Assembly: GCF_007713735.2 (NCBI RefSeq) | Contig: NZ_VMNW02000083.1 | Coordinates: forward strand, 1 to 39,091 | Length of the DNA: 39,091 nucleotides | Reading direction: 5' to 3' | Source: Amycolatopsis acidicola | GTDB taxonomy: Bacteria > Actinomycetota > Actinomycetes > Mycobacteriales > Pseudonocardiaceae | In this document: piece by piece, positions 7,474 to 14,881 of the stretch | Numbering within the stretch: the first letter of the stretch is position 1 | How the letters are laid out: every line of letters starts with the position of its first letter | Position numbers and translations under genes: made by a program | The notes under the pieces: model-generated | What the model saw: the letters and a program-made list of their open reading frames with translations, nothing else | What the model was told of the DNA's origin: nothing | Databases searched by the model: none

Positions 7474-8549
7474 AGGTGATCGTCGAGGCCGACGGCGGTT
7501 CGCGTGGCAACCCCGGCCCTGCCGGATACGGCGCGGTGGTCAAGGACGAGTCCGGCGCGGTGCTGGTCGAGCGGGCCGAAGGGCTCGGCGTCGTCACGAA
7601 CAACGTCGCCGAGTACTCGGGTCTGATCGCCGGGCTCACCGCCGCCGCCGAGGTCGGAGCGTCCACAGTGGACGTCCGGATGGACTCGAAACTGGTCGTG
7701 GAACAGATGTCCGGCCGGTGGAAGATCAAGCACGCCGCGTTGCAGCCGCTGGCGGAGCAGGCGCGTGAACTGGCGGCCCGGTTCGAGCGCGTGAACTACG
7801 AGTGGATCCCGCGGGCGGAGAACGCGCACGCGGACAGGCTGGCCAACGAAGCGATGGACGCGCAGGCCGGCAAGCCGGTTCAGCGGCCGGAGCCTCCGGC
7901 GAGTTCACCGGCACGGTGGACGGGCGCCAAGGGCAAGCCGACGCGGATGTTGCTGCTGCGCCACGGCCAGACGGAGATGTCCGTCGACAGGCGGTATTCC
8001 GGACGCGGCGACGTGCCGTTGACCGAGCTCGGCCGGGAACAGGCCGCGGCCGCCGCGAAGCGCATCGCGGGCATGGACCTCGAAGCGGCGCCCGTCATCT
8101 CTTCCCCGCTGATGCGCGCGAAGCAGACGGGACAGGCTGTCGCGGACGCCATCGGCAGCCGCGTCGAGACGCACCAAGGCTTGCTGGAGACGGACTTCGG
8201 CGAGTGGGAGGGCCTCACGTTCCGCGAGGCGGCGGAGCGTGACCCGGAGCTGCACTCGAAGTGGCTCGGCGATGCGTCGGTGGCGGCCCCGGGCGGGGAA
8301 AGCTTCGACGCGGTGTACGGCCGCGTGCGGAAAGCCTGCGACGAGCTGATCGAGCAGCACGCGGGGGAGACGATCGTCGTGGTCAGCCACGTCACCCCGA
8401 TCAAAACCCTGCTGCGGATCGGCCTCGACGCGGGCCCGTCCCTGCTCTTCCGGCTGCACCTGGACCTGGCATCGCTGTCGATCGTCGAGTTCTACCCTGA
8501 CGGCAACGCCTCGGTCCGGCTCGTCAACGACACCAGCTACCTGGCCTGA
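7470..8549 (+). CDS. Bifunctional RNase H / histidine phosphatase (Rv2228c-type)
   Basis: A 359-residue fusion. The N-terminal RNase HI domain (about residues 1-140) begins with VIVEADGGSRGNPGPAGYG, has the acidic active-site residues including Glu in NVAEYSGL and Asp in RMDSKLVVEQM, and ends with WIPRAENAHADRLAN. The C-terminal histidine phosphatase domain (about 160-355) has the LLRHGQTEMS motif with the phospho-accepting His, and the second His in VVSHVTPIK. The homologue in M. tuberculosis joins RNase H to an alpha-ribazole phosphatase-type (CobC-like) domain, so a link to cobalamin loop assembly is possible. The GTG at 7470 overlaps the upstream stop (GTGA). The 3' end overlaps the convergent carrier gene by 13 bp. 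Confidence 0.95.
   Translation: MKVIVEADGGSRGNPGPAGYGAVVKDESGAVLVERAEGLGVVTNNVAEYSGLIAGLTAAAEVGASTVDVRMDSKLVVEQMSGRWKIKHAALQPLAEQARELAARFERVNYEWIPRAENAHADRLANEAMDAQAGKPVQRPEPPASSPARWTGAKGKPTRMLLLRHGQTEMSVDRRYSGRGDVPLTELGREQAAAAAKRIAGMDLEAAPVISSPLMRAKQTGQAVADAIGSRVETHQGLLETDFGEWEGLTFREAAERDPELHSKWLGDASVAAPGGESFDAVYGRVRKACDELIEQHAGETIVVVSHVTPIKTLLRIGLDAGPSLLFRLHLDLASLSIVEFYPDGNASVRLVNDTSYLA
7661..7673. repeat. 13-bp palindrome GTCCACAGTGGAC, copy 1
   Basis: Perfect 6-1-6 palindrome inside the RNase H domain. It encodes Ser65-Thr-Val-Asp68 as TCC-ACA-GTG-GAC; ACA is an uncommon Thr codon here. Identical in plan and reading frame to the sites at 20302 and 23754. Confidence 0.6.
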
Positions 8550-9775
8550 AGAGCCAGCCACAACGCGACGACCGACGCGCCCAGCGTCGTCGGCACCGTG
8601 AGCAGGCCGAGGCGGACGAAGTCGCGCCACTTCGGCTTGAGCCCGGCGCTGCCCAGCACCCGCCGCCACAACAGGGTCGCCAGCGAGCCGAGGTAGGTGG
8701 CGTTCGGGCCGAGGTTCACGCCGAGCAGCACGGCCAGCAGAATCCCGGGATCCGGGTGCGCGCCGAGTACGGACAACAACAGCAGTGTCGCGGGCAGGTT
8801 GTTCAGCAGGTTCGCCAGCACGGCCGCGATGAGGGCGGTCAGCAGCAACTGCGGCAGGCCGGGTGTGTCGGGGAGCAGCGCGCGCAACGGGTCGCCGAGC
8901 AGATGCCGGGAAACGGCTTCCACCACGATCGCCAGTCCCAGCACGAACAGGCACAGCAGAGGGTTGGCCTCCTCGACGAGCGTCCACACCCGCACGCGCC
9001 GTGCGGAAAGCGCTCGTGACGCGAGTACGGCCGCCGCCAGCGCAGCCACCCACACCGGCTCCACGCCGAACAGCGGCGCCACCCCGAACCCGGCCAGTGT
9101 CACCGCGAGCACCACGAGCGCGAACACCGGAGTGGGCGGGACATCCCCGTCGGGCTCCGCGGTGCCTTTCAGGTCGGTTGCGAAGAACTTGAGGAACACG
9201 GCCAGTTCGATGAGCACCGAAACCAGCCACGGCAGGGCCATCAGACCGGTGAACTGGAGGAAACCCAAGCCGGACACGGAAAACGCGAGCAGGTTCGTCA
9301 GGTTCGAGACCGGCAGCAGCGTCGAGGCCGAGTTCGACAGGTGCGCGCACGCGTAGACGTGCGGCCTCGCCCGGACGCGCAAGCGGTTGGCCGTCGCGAG
9401 GACCACGGGCGTCAGCAACACGACCGTCGCGTCGAGACTGAGCACGGCCGTGGTGCCCGCGGCGGCCGCGAAGGTGAGTACGAGCAGCCGTCGCGTGCTG
9501 CCGCGCGCGGCCCGCGCTAACCGCGCGCCGAGCCAGGAGAACACCCCGTCGTTGTCGGCGAGGTGCGCCAGCAGGAGGATCGCCGCGAGGAAGCCCAGTG
9601 TGGGCAGGATCTGCAGGGTCTGGCTTTTGGCGTCGTCGAGGGGAACCCAGCCCAGCAGCAACACAATCCCGGCCGCGGGGAGGGCGAGCGTCGCCTCCGG
9701 GAGCCCGCGCGGCCTGGCCACCGCGAACACGAGCACGGCGGCCAGCAGCAGCAAACTCCCCACGGCCGCGCCCAC
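8537..9775 (-). CDS. ArsB/NhaD-type (SLC13-like) membrane carrier
   Basis: A 412-residue polytopic membrane protein with roughly 11-12 hydrophobic segments in the ArsB/NhaD superfamily. Typical features are LSLDATVVLLTPVVLA in the first repeat, HLSNSASTLLPVSNLTNLL with its N-S-A-S turn, and the matching second-half LLNNLPATLLLLS and LGVNLGPNATYLGSLATLLW. Members carry arsenite, sodium/proton or organic and inorganic anions; the sequence does not decide which. It is the third gene after two sulfone-type oxygenases, separated by 34 bp, so transport of a sulfur compound or product is a contextual guess. The GTG at 9775 has no clear ribosome binding site; a GTG four codons inside is an alternative. 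The 3' end overlaps the RNase H fusion. Confidence 0.82.
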   Translation of the reverse strand: MGAAVGSLLLLAAVLVFAVARPRGLPEATLALPAAGIVLLLGWVPLDDAKSQTLQILPTLGFLAAILLLAHLADNDGVFSWLGARLARAARGSTRRLLVLTFAAAAGTTAVLSLDATVVLLTPVVLATANRLRVRARPHVYACAHLSNSASTLLPVSNLTNLLAFSVSGLGFLQFTGLMALPWLVSVLIELAVFLKFFATDLKGTAEPDGDVPPTPVFALVVLAVTLAGFGVAPLFGVEPVWVAALAAAVLASRALSARRVRVWTLVEEANPLLCLFVLGLAIVVEAVSRHLLGDPLRALLPDTPGLPQLLLTALIAAVLANLLNNLPATLLLLSVLGAHPDPGILLAVLLGVNLGPNATYLGSLATLLWRRVLGSAGLKPKWRDFVRLGLLTVPTTLGASVVALWLALQAR

Positions 9776-9809
9776 GGCTCAAACGTTAGTCGTGGGCGCG
9801 GCGCGGTGC

Positions 9810-10985
9810 TCAGGTGTACCAGGTCGGGGTCGGGTACTCGCCCAGCAAGGCGTACGCGCCGACCTCGCGGCGTTTGTACGGCAGCGGGTCGTGCAGCGAG
9901 TGGGTCCTCAGGTTGCGCCAAAAGCGGTCCAAACCGTACTTCGACGCGCTCGCCCGCGCGCCGGTCAGCTCGAAGATCCGGGTGCCGATCTCCAGCCCGG
10001 TGTCCACAGTGCGCTGTTTGGCCGCGGCGATCAGCACGGCCACTTCACCGCGCGCCTCGGGCGTCAGCTCCTCGCGCGGCGCGTGCAGCACCCGCGAGAT
10101 CGCTTCGCCCGCCTTGTCCACCAACGCTTCCACCGCCCACAGCTTCGCCTGCAGATCGCCGTAGCCGTCGAGGATGTACCACTCCTCGGCGGCGTTCTGC
10201 TTGTCGTCGCCACCGTAAGGCCACGCCCGCGTGCGGTCCTGCGTGTAGGCCAACGCCGTTTCGAGCGCCCCCTGCGCGATGCCGAGGTAGAAGTTCGTGA
10301 AGACCAGCTGGATCGCCGGGACGTTCAACGTGTTGTAGACGAGCGGGTGGAACTTCCGGTCCGCATAACCGGCGGCGTCGGTCCACGGCACGCGCACGTT
10401 CTCGATCGTCACGCTGCCGGATTCGGTGAGCCGCTGCCCGATGTTGTCCCAGTCGTCGTGGAAGATGATCCCCGGCTGCTTCGACGGGACGATCGCGAAG
10501 ATGTGGTCCTCGGTGCCTTCGAGTACGCCCTCCAGCACGGTGAGGTCGGAAACCTTGCTGCCGGTGGAGAACGACTTGTGCCCGTTGTAGACGATCTCGT
10601 CGCCGTCCTCGGTGATCGTCAGGTCCGAATCACGCGGATTCACCGCGCCACCGAAGAAGAAGTTGTTGCGCGTGTAGAGCTCTTCGACGGCGGCCACCTG
10701 CGCGTCGGTCGCCACCAGCCGCGCGGCCCACGCCCACAGGTAGTGGTAGCCCAGCAGCTGCCCGATCGACCCGTCGGCCTTCGCGATCTCCCTGGTCACG
10801 CGGTAAGCGGTTTCCCAGGTCTGCCCGCCACCGCCGTGCTCGGCGGGGCCGAGGAGAGTGACGAGGCCGTTGTCCTTGAGCAGCTGCACTTCCTGGTACG
10901 GGGTCTGGCCTTCGCGGTCGCGTTCCACGGCGTCGACGGCGAGTTTGGCGGCGACCTCGCGGGCGCGTTCGATCCAGCCGGTCAT
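9810..10985 (-). CDS. DszC/SfnB-like flavin monooxygenase of the acyl-CoA dehydrogenase fold
   Basis: About 391 residues with the acyl-CoA dehydrogenase fold: helical N-terminal domain, central beta domain (GGAVNPRDSDLTITEDGDE and NGHKSFSTGSKVSD) and helical C-terminal domain. The C terminus WRNLRTHSLHDPLPYKRREVG, together with the lack of the usual acyl-CoA dehydrogenase catalytic Glu context, points to the DszC/SfnB group of FMNH2-dependent oxygenases that act on organosulfur compounds. ATG at 10985 overlaps the SfnG stop (ATGA) with GGGAG 6 nt upstream, so the two are co-translated. A separate flavin reductase would be needed and is not in the window. True substrate (thiophene, sulfone or sulfoxide) is not determinable here. 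Confidence 0.85.
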   Translation of the reverse strand: MTGWIERAREVAAKLAVDAVERDREGQTPYQEVQLLKDNGLVTLLGPAEHGGGGQTWETAYRVTREIAKADGSIGQLLGYHYLWAWAARLVATDAQVAAVEELYTRNNFFFGGAVNPRDSDLTITEDGDEIVYNGHKSFSTGSKVSDLTVLEGVLEGTEDHIFAIVPSKQPGIIFHDDWDNIGQRLTESGSVTIENVRVPWTDAAGYADRKFHPLVYNTLNVPAIQLVFTNFYLGIAQGALETALAYTQDRTRAWPYGGDDKQNAAEEWYILDGYGDLQAKLWAVEALVDKAGEAISRVLHAPREELTPEARGEVAVLIAAAKQRTVDTGLEIGTRIFELTGARASASKYGLDRFWRNLRTHSLHDPLPYKRREVGAYALLGEYPTPTWYT

Positions 10986-12127
10986 GCGTTGCTCCCTATG
11001 GGCTCGGGCGTCGCGGCGCTGCGATCGATGTCCTTTTCCAGTTCGCGGATGATCGGCAGCACATGCTGGCCGAAGTACTCGATCTCCTCTTTGAAGTGCA
11101 GGAAACCGAGCAGCAGCAGGTTCGCGCCCCGCCGCTTGTATTCGATCGCGCGCTCGGCGATCTGTTCCGGGGTGCCGATGAGCTGTGTGCGGAAACCGTC
11201 GTTGTACTGCACGAGGTCGGCGAACTCCGAATCCGCCCACATGCCCTTCTTGTCGGAAGTGGAGCTACCGGCCTGCTGTACAGCGGAACGGAAGCCCTCC
11301 ACCGCTTCCTTGTTGGCCTTGGCCACGATTTCGCGCAGCACGTCCCGCGCCTCGGCTTCGCTTTCCCGCGCGATCACGAAACCGTTCAGTCCGAATCGGA
11401 CGGCGTGGGTGTTCGCGGCCGCGTAGCCGCGCACATCGGCGACCTGTTCGCTGAACCCGTCGAAATCCTTGCCGTTGCTGAAGTACCAGTCCGAGACCCG
11501 GCCCGCCAGCTTGCGCGCGGCGGTCGAGTTGCCGCCCTGGAAGACTTCCGGGTGCGGGCGGCCTTCGCTCGCCAGCGGTTTGGGTTTGATGTCGAAATCG
11601 TGGATCCGGTAGAAGTCACCGGCGAACTCGGCGTTGTCGTTCGTCCACAGTTCCTTGAGTACGCGGATGAACTCCTCGGAACGGCGGTAACGCTCGTCGT
11701 GCTCCAGCCACGGCTCGCCGAGCCCGGTGAACTCGTCCTTGAACCAGCCGCTGACGACGTTCACCGCGGCACGCCCGCCGGAGAGGACGTCCGCGCTCGC
11801 GATGAATTTCGCCAGCACGCCCGGATGCCACAGCCCGGGATGGATCGCGGCGATCACCTTGAGCCGTTGTGTCGCCAGCAAGAGCGCGAGACTGAACCCC
11901 GTCGACTCGTGCTGGTACGCGGCGCCGTAACTGGCCGTGTAGCGCACCTGGGTCAGCGCGTACTCGAAGCCGTTGTTCTCGGCGAGCACGGCGAGATCGC
12001 GGTTGTATTCGTAGCCCCAGTCGGTGCGTTGTTCGATGTCACTGGTGACGAGCCCGCCACTGACATTCGGCACCCAGTAGGCGAATTTCAATGGTTCGTG
12101 TAAAGCGGATTCGGCTGGATGGCTCAT
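10982..12127 (-). CDS. sfnG: Dimethyl sulfone monooxygenase SfnG-like (LLM class)
   Basis: A 381-residue bacterial-luciferase-like, FMNH2-dependent monooxygenase. FAYWVPNVSGGLV, ALTQVRYTASYGA, HPGLWHPGVLAKF, GGRAAVNVVSGWFKDEF and HDFDIKPKPL are features of the SfnG/SsuD subgroup, and the overall match is closest to SfnG, which converts dimethyl sulfone to methanesulfinate for sulfur assimilation. It leads a three-gene minus-strand operon with the DszC-like enzyme and a membrane carrier. No Shine-Dalgarno sequence is obvious before ATG 12127, so translation may be leaderless. The promoter must lie in the 70 bp shared with rnpB. Control by sulfur limitation is expected from the family, not seen. 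Confidence 0.88.
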   Translation of the reverse strand: MSHPAESALHEPLKFAYWVPNVSGGLVTSDIEQRTDWGYEYNRDLAVLAENNGFEYALTQVRYTASYGAAYQHESTGFSLALLLATQRLKVIAAIHPGLWHPGVLAKFIASADVLSGGRAAVNVVSGWFKDEFTGLGEPWLEHDERYRRSEEFIRVLKELWTNDNAEFAGDFYRIHDFDIKPKPLASEGRPHPEVFQGGNSTAARKLAGRVSDWYFSNGKDFDGFSEQVADVRGYAAANTHAVRFGLNGFVIARESEAEARDVLREIVAKANKEAVEGFRSAVQQAGSSTSDKKGMWADSEFADLVQYNDGFRTQLIGTPEQIAERAIEYKRRGANLLLLGFLHFKEEIEYFGQHVLPIIRELEKDIDRSAATPEPIGSNA

Positions 12128-12197
12128 GGCCGAAAGGGTCGGGCAAGGTCAGGGGAGGGGCAACGGCGTCCACGCGATGAGACACGGTTACCCTGGG

Positions 12198-12594
12198 TGG
12201 GCGGACGAGTCGGCCGGGCGGCCGCGAGGGTTCACGCTCTCGAGGAAAGTCCGGACTCCACAGGGCAGGGTGGTTGCTAACGGCAACCCGGGGTGACCCG
12301 CGGGACAGTGCCACAGAAAACAGACCGCCCCGGCCGCGAGGCCGGGGTAAGGGTGAAACGGTGGTGTAAGAGACCACCAGCATCCCGGGTGACCGGGGTG
12401 GCTGGGTAAACCCCACCCGGAGCAAGGCCAAGAGGGCGCCGTGAGGTGCCTGCGCAGGCGTTCGAGGGTTGCCCGCCCGAGCCTGCGGGTAGGCCGCTCG
12501 AGCCTGTCGGCAACGGCAGGCCTAGATGGATGGCCGCCGCCGCGGTTTCGTGCCGCGGTACAGGATCCGGCTTACAGGCCGGCTCGTCCGCCTC
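12198..12594 (+). ncRNA. rnpB: RNase P RNA, bacterial class A
   Basis: The catalytic RNA of RNase P, which matures tRNA 5' ends. Helix P1 is formed by GGCGGACGAG (12200-12209) and CTCGTCCGCC (12583-12592). Conserved core elements appear in order: GAGGAAAGTCCGGACTCC near 12241, ACAGAAA near 12311, GGGTAAACCCC near 12404, GAGCAAGGCCAAGAGGG near 12419, AGATGGATGGCC near 12523, and ACAGGATCCGGCTTACAG near 12560. About 395 nt is normal for actinobacteria. Ends are set from P1 and may be off by a few bases. Confidence 0.97.
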
Positions 12595-12612
12595 CACGAG
12601 GCCGGTGCTTTC

Positions 12613-13500
12613 GTGGCAGAGTACGTGGCTGTGGAGATCGAAGAAGCCCGCACGCTCGCGTACCGCTGCCACCGGGTCCTCGACCCGCTGCACTCGTCGA
12701 TCTACTTCGCCCCCGAGGCCGAGGAGCGGTATACGGCCGCAGGCCTGCGGCCGGGGCGGATGGGATATTTCGCCAGCCGGTCGGCCCCGATGGGCGCGGT
12801 CGGCGCCGCCACCGTCGCGGCGACGTTCTACAACTTCAACCCCGCGCTGGTCGCCAAGCACATCCCGCGCGCGTGGACGCTGGTCTCGCCCGAGCAGCTG
12901 GTGTCCGTCCGCTTCGAGGTGGTCGACGGGGCGTTCCGCCGTCTGCTCGGTGACGCGGTGTCTTCGCCCGAGGTGGCCGAGGCGGCGGAGCTGGCGCGCG
13001 AAGCCACCGGCGCCTGCACCCCCGACGGCCGCCCGCTCTACGCCGCGCACGCCGAGATCGAGTGGCCCACCGAGCCGCACCTCGCGCTATGGTTCGCGAT
13101 CACCCTGCTGCGCGAGCACCGCGGCGACGGGCACATCGCCGCGCTCGTCGCCAACGGCGTGAGCGGACTGAGCGCGCTGATCACCCACACCGCGACGGGC
13201 AAGGGCTTCGTGCCCGCGGCCGCCAAGGCCACCCGCGGCTGGAGCGAGGAGGAGTGGAAGGCCGAGAACGACATGCTGCACGCCGCGGGCGTACTCGACG
13301 AGACCGGCGCGCTGACCGAGCAGGGCACGCAACTGCGAGCGCGTGTCGAGGACCAGACGAACGCCGCCGCGGTCGCCCCGTGGCTCCGCCTCGGCCCCGA
13401 GAAGGCGGCCCGGCTGCACGACCTCGGCCGCGACCTCAGCCGCGCGGCCGTCGCCGCCGGCGCCTTTCCCGCGGGGGTGTTCGCGGCGCCGCGCGCTTGA
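12613..13500 (+). CDS. SCO6745-like family protein (helix-turn-helix fold)
   Basis: About 295 residues. The opening LAYRCHRVLDPLHSSIYFAPEAEERYTAAGL, the following GYFASRSAPMGAVGAATV and FNFNPALVAKHIPRAW, and the C-terminal segment with the helix-turn-helix-like GWSEEEWKAENDMLHAAGVLDETGALT match the actinobacterial SCO6745 family, earlier called SalK. The biochemical role is unknown. The reading frame stays open upstream through rnpB, so the start is uncertain: GTGs at 12613, 12625 and 12631 are all possible and an ATG at 12526 is excluded because it lies inside RNase P RNA. The gene is followed by a perfect GC hairpin. No close operon partner. Confidence 0.78.
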   Translation: MAEYVAVEIEEARTLAYRCHRVLDPLHSSIYFAPEAEERYTAAGLRPGRMGYFASRSAPMGAVGAATVAATFYNFNPALVAKHIPRAWTLVSPEQLVSVRFEVVDGAFRRLLGDAVSSPEVAEAAELAREATGACTPDGRPLYAAHAEIEWPTEPHLALWFAITLLREHRGDGHIAALVANGVSGLSALITHTATGKGFVPAAAKATRGWSEEEWKAENDMLHAAGVLDETGALTEQGTQLRARVEDQTNAAAVAPWLRLGPEKAARLHDLGRDLSRAAVAAGAFPAGVFAAPRA

Positions 13501-13504
13501 AGGG

Positions 13505-13525
13505 CCGGGGGCGGTCCGCCCCCGG
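13505..13525 (+). terminator. GC-rich hairpin terminator after the SCO6745-like gene
   Basis: CCGGGGGC (13505-13512) and GCCCCCGG (13518-13525) form a perfect 8-bp stem around a short loop, beginning 5 bases after the stop codon. No T-tract follows. Confidence 0.7.
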
Positions 13526-14161
13526 AACGTTCGCCATCCGCGCCCCTGAGCGCCGCTGTGCAGGGACTCGCGGAAGCCAGGGTCGCGCCACCAAGCGCGC
13601 GCACCCCGGCCCGGCCGCCGGTCGAGGGGCCACGCCACTCTCCGCTGCCATCTCCAGCATCCGAGGGAACCCTCTTGCGCGGCGGGCCGCGTTGTGCCGC
13701 GTGACACGTTCCGTGAGCGTGGCGGGGAGTCGTTCATGCGCCCTGTGACCGAATCGGCACCTTGACCTGATCGACTTCGCGGCCCGGGTGGTCACGCGCG
13801 GGTAGCCGGACCGCCTCCGATCGGGTCATGCCACACTTAGCGCGCCGGTACCGAGCAGCCGAACCACCAACCCAGAGTGAGCAGATTGCTCTGCCGCGGG
13901 GGCGTTGGTGCTCGAACTACGAAATACGGGTGGACGGGGTTAATCCTGAGCGGCGTTCCAACGATGATGGAGAGCGACGAGTTCAGGGAGAGTGGCCATA
14001 CTGTGCCTGGTGTGAATGCATTACTTTCGACGGAGAGCACTTTGACCGTCACCGGTAGTGACGCCATGATGAGCTAGCAACCAGGACCGGACAAGCTCCA
14101 GCCCCGTGGGCCCGCCCGGCGAGACCCACCCGACCACACTCCTCGCACCCGGGAGTACGCG
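13526..14161. other. Long non-coding interval upstream of the T4SS-like operon
   Basis: About 640 bp without a convincing gene. The stretch 13860-14080 is noticeably less GC-rich than its surroundings. Short open frames on both strands (for example 13828-14058 plus and 13837-14067 minus, 76 codons each) have no recognisable family, no good ribosome binding site and ordinary base composition for chance frames. The region probably holds the promoter and control sites of the operon starting at 14162, and could hide a small RNA or a decayed gene. Confidence 0.5.
14048..14062. promoter_or_regulatory. Inverted repeat GTCAC-N5-GTGAC upstream of the T4SS-like operon
   Basis: Perfect 5-bp arms with a 5-bp spacer (CGGTA), 100 bp before the first gene of the T4SS-like operon and at the end of the AT-richer patch. 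It has the size of a dimeric repressor or activator site, but such short repeats also arise by chance. Confidence 0.3.
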
Positions 14162-14428
14162 ATGACCATGATGACGCTTGTGCAGCATGTGGCACAGGGC
14201 GAGATCAAGACCCGAGGCGTCCAGCAGTGGATGCTCGACAACATCATCCCGCTGGTACTGCTGGCCGTCGCGATGCTGCTGCTCTGGCTCGGCGGCGGTA
14301 AGGGCGACAACGCGGGCGTGATGCGCCGGCTGGCCGGTGTCGTGATCGCGCTCGCGATCATCGGCCTCGCCGTGTCCGGACTCGGTGTGAACGTCGGCGA
14401 ATGGATCGCCGGCTTGTTCACCGGCTGA
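14162..14428 (+). CDS. Small two-helix membrane protein, VirB2/pilin-like
   Basis: An 88-residue protein with two hydrophobic helices (about residues 28-46 and 60-78) separated by a short glycine-rich, positively charged loop, and no cleavable signal peptide. This size and topology, and its place just before PrgI-like and VirB4-like genes, resemble VirB2/TrbC-type subunits of type IV secretion systems. Sequence identity alone does not prove this. ATG 14162 has GGGAG 6 nt upstream; the next Met codons are close behind. First gene of a seven-gene run ending at 22741; the following gene starts 18 bp later. Confidence 0.6.
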   Translation: MTMMTLVQHVAQGEIKTRGVQQWMLDNIIPLVLLAVAMLLLWLGGGKGDNAGVMRRLAGVVIALAIIGLAVSGLGVNVGEWIAGLFTG

Positions 14429-14446
14429 CGGCGCGGGAGAACGCGC

Positions 14447-14878
14447 GTGCGGATTCGAACCGATGACGAGGTCTACCGGGTCGACGCCGTCTGGCTCGGC
14501 CCGCCCAAGGCCACCTTTCCCTGGCGGGCGAGGTACGTGGCCTGGGGCGTGGGCATCGCCGTCTTCCTCGTGGTGCTCACCGTCGAGCGCCAGCTGGGCG
14601 TCGGGTTCGGCTTCTTCTCCACAGCGTGGGCTTTCGTCGCGACGATCTTGATCACCCGCCTGATCACGCGCAAGATCAGTCACGAACGCCCGCTCGGCGC
14701 GGTGTTCACGATGTGGTTGCGCGAGTTGCACGCCCCGCGGGAGCGCCCGAGGGGCGAGGGCGGGGCCGTAACAGCGACGAAGCTGCGGGTGCGCACCGAA
14801 CGGCCGCGCCCGAAGAACAAACGCCCTGGTACGTCACGAGCACGCCGTGGCCGCGCAGCGGCACCGGCGAGGAGGTAA
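14447..14878 (+). CDS. PrgI/VirB3-like membrane protein
   Basis: A 143-residue protein with a short polar N terminus, two adjacent transmembrane helices (about residues 30-48 and 54-72) and a strongly basic tail rich in Arg, Lys and Pro. Two-helix proteins of this sort directly upstream of a VirB4 ATPase are usually PrgI/VirB3 family members that link the ATPase to the inner-membrane complex. The GTG at 14447 has GGGAGA 6 nt upstream. The last codons (AGG AGG TAA) supply the Shine-Dalgarno sequence of the next gene, which ties their translation together. The basic C-terminal tail may bind membrane lipids or nucleic acid; that is speculation. Confidence 0.6.
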   Translation: MRIRTDDEVYRVDAVWLGPPKATFPWRARYVAWGVGIAVFLVVLTVERQLGVGFGFFSTAWAFVATILITRLITRKISHERPLGAVFTMWLRELHAPRERPRGEGGAVTATKLRVRTERPRPKNKRPGTSRARRGRAAAPARR

Positions 14879-14881
14879 CTC

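Noticed and set aside
12405..12435. GGAGCAAGG match to the 21-bp repeat within rnpB
   Set aside because: This is the conserved GAGCAAGGCCAAGAGGG core of RNase P RNA, not a repeat copy.
12526..12612. N-terminal extension of the SCO6745-like gene from ATG 12526
   Set aside because: The extension lies inside RNase P RNA; the family-like sequence begins after residue about 35 of that frame.
13828..14077. Small open frames of 66-76 codons on both strands
   Set aside because: Overlapping frames on both strands, no ribosome binding site and no family features; treated as non-coding.
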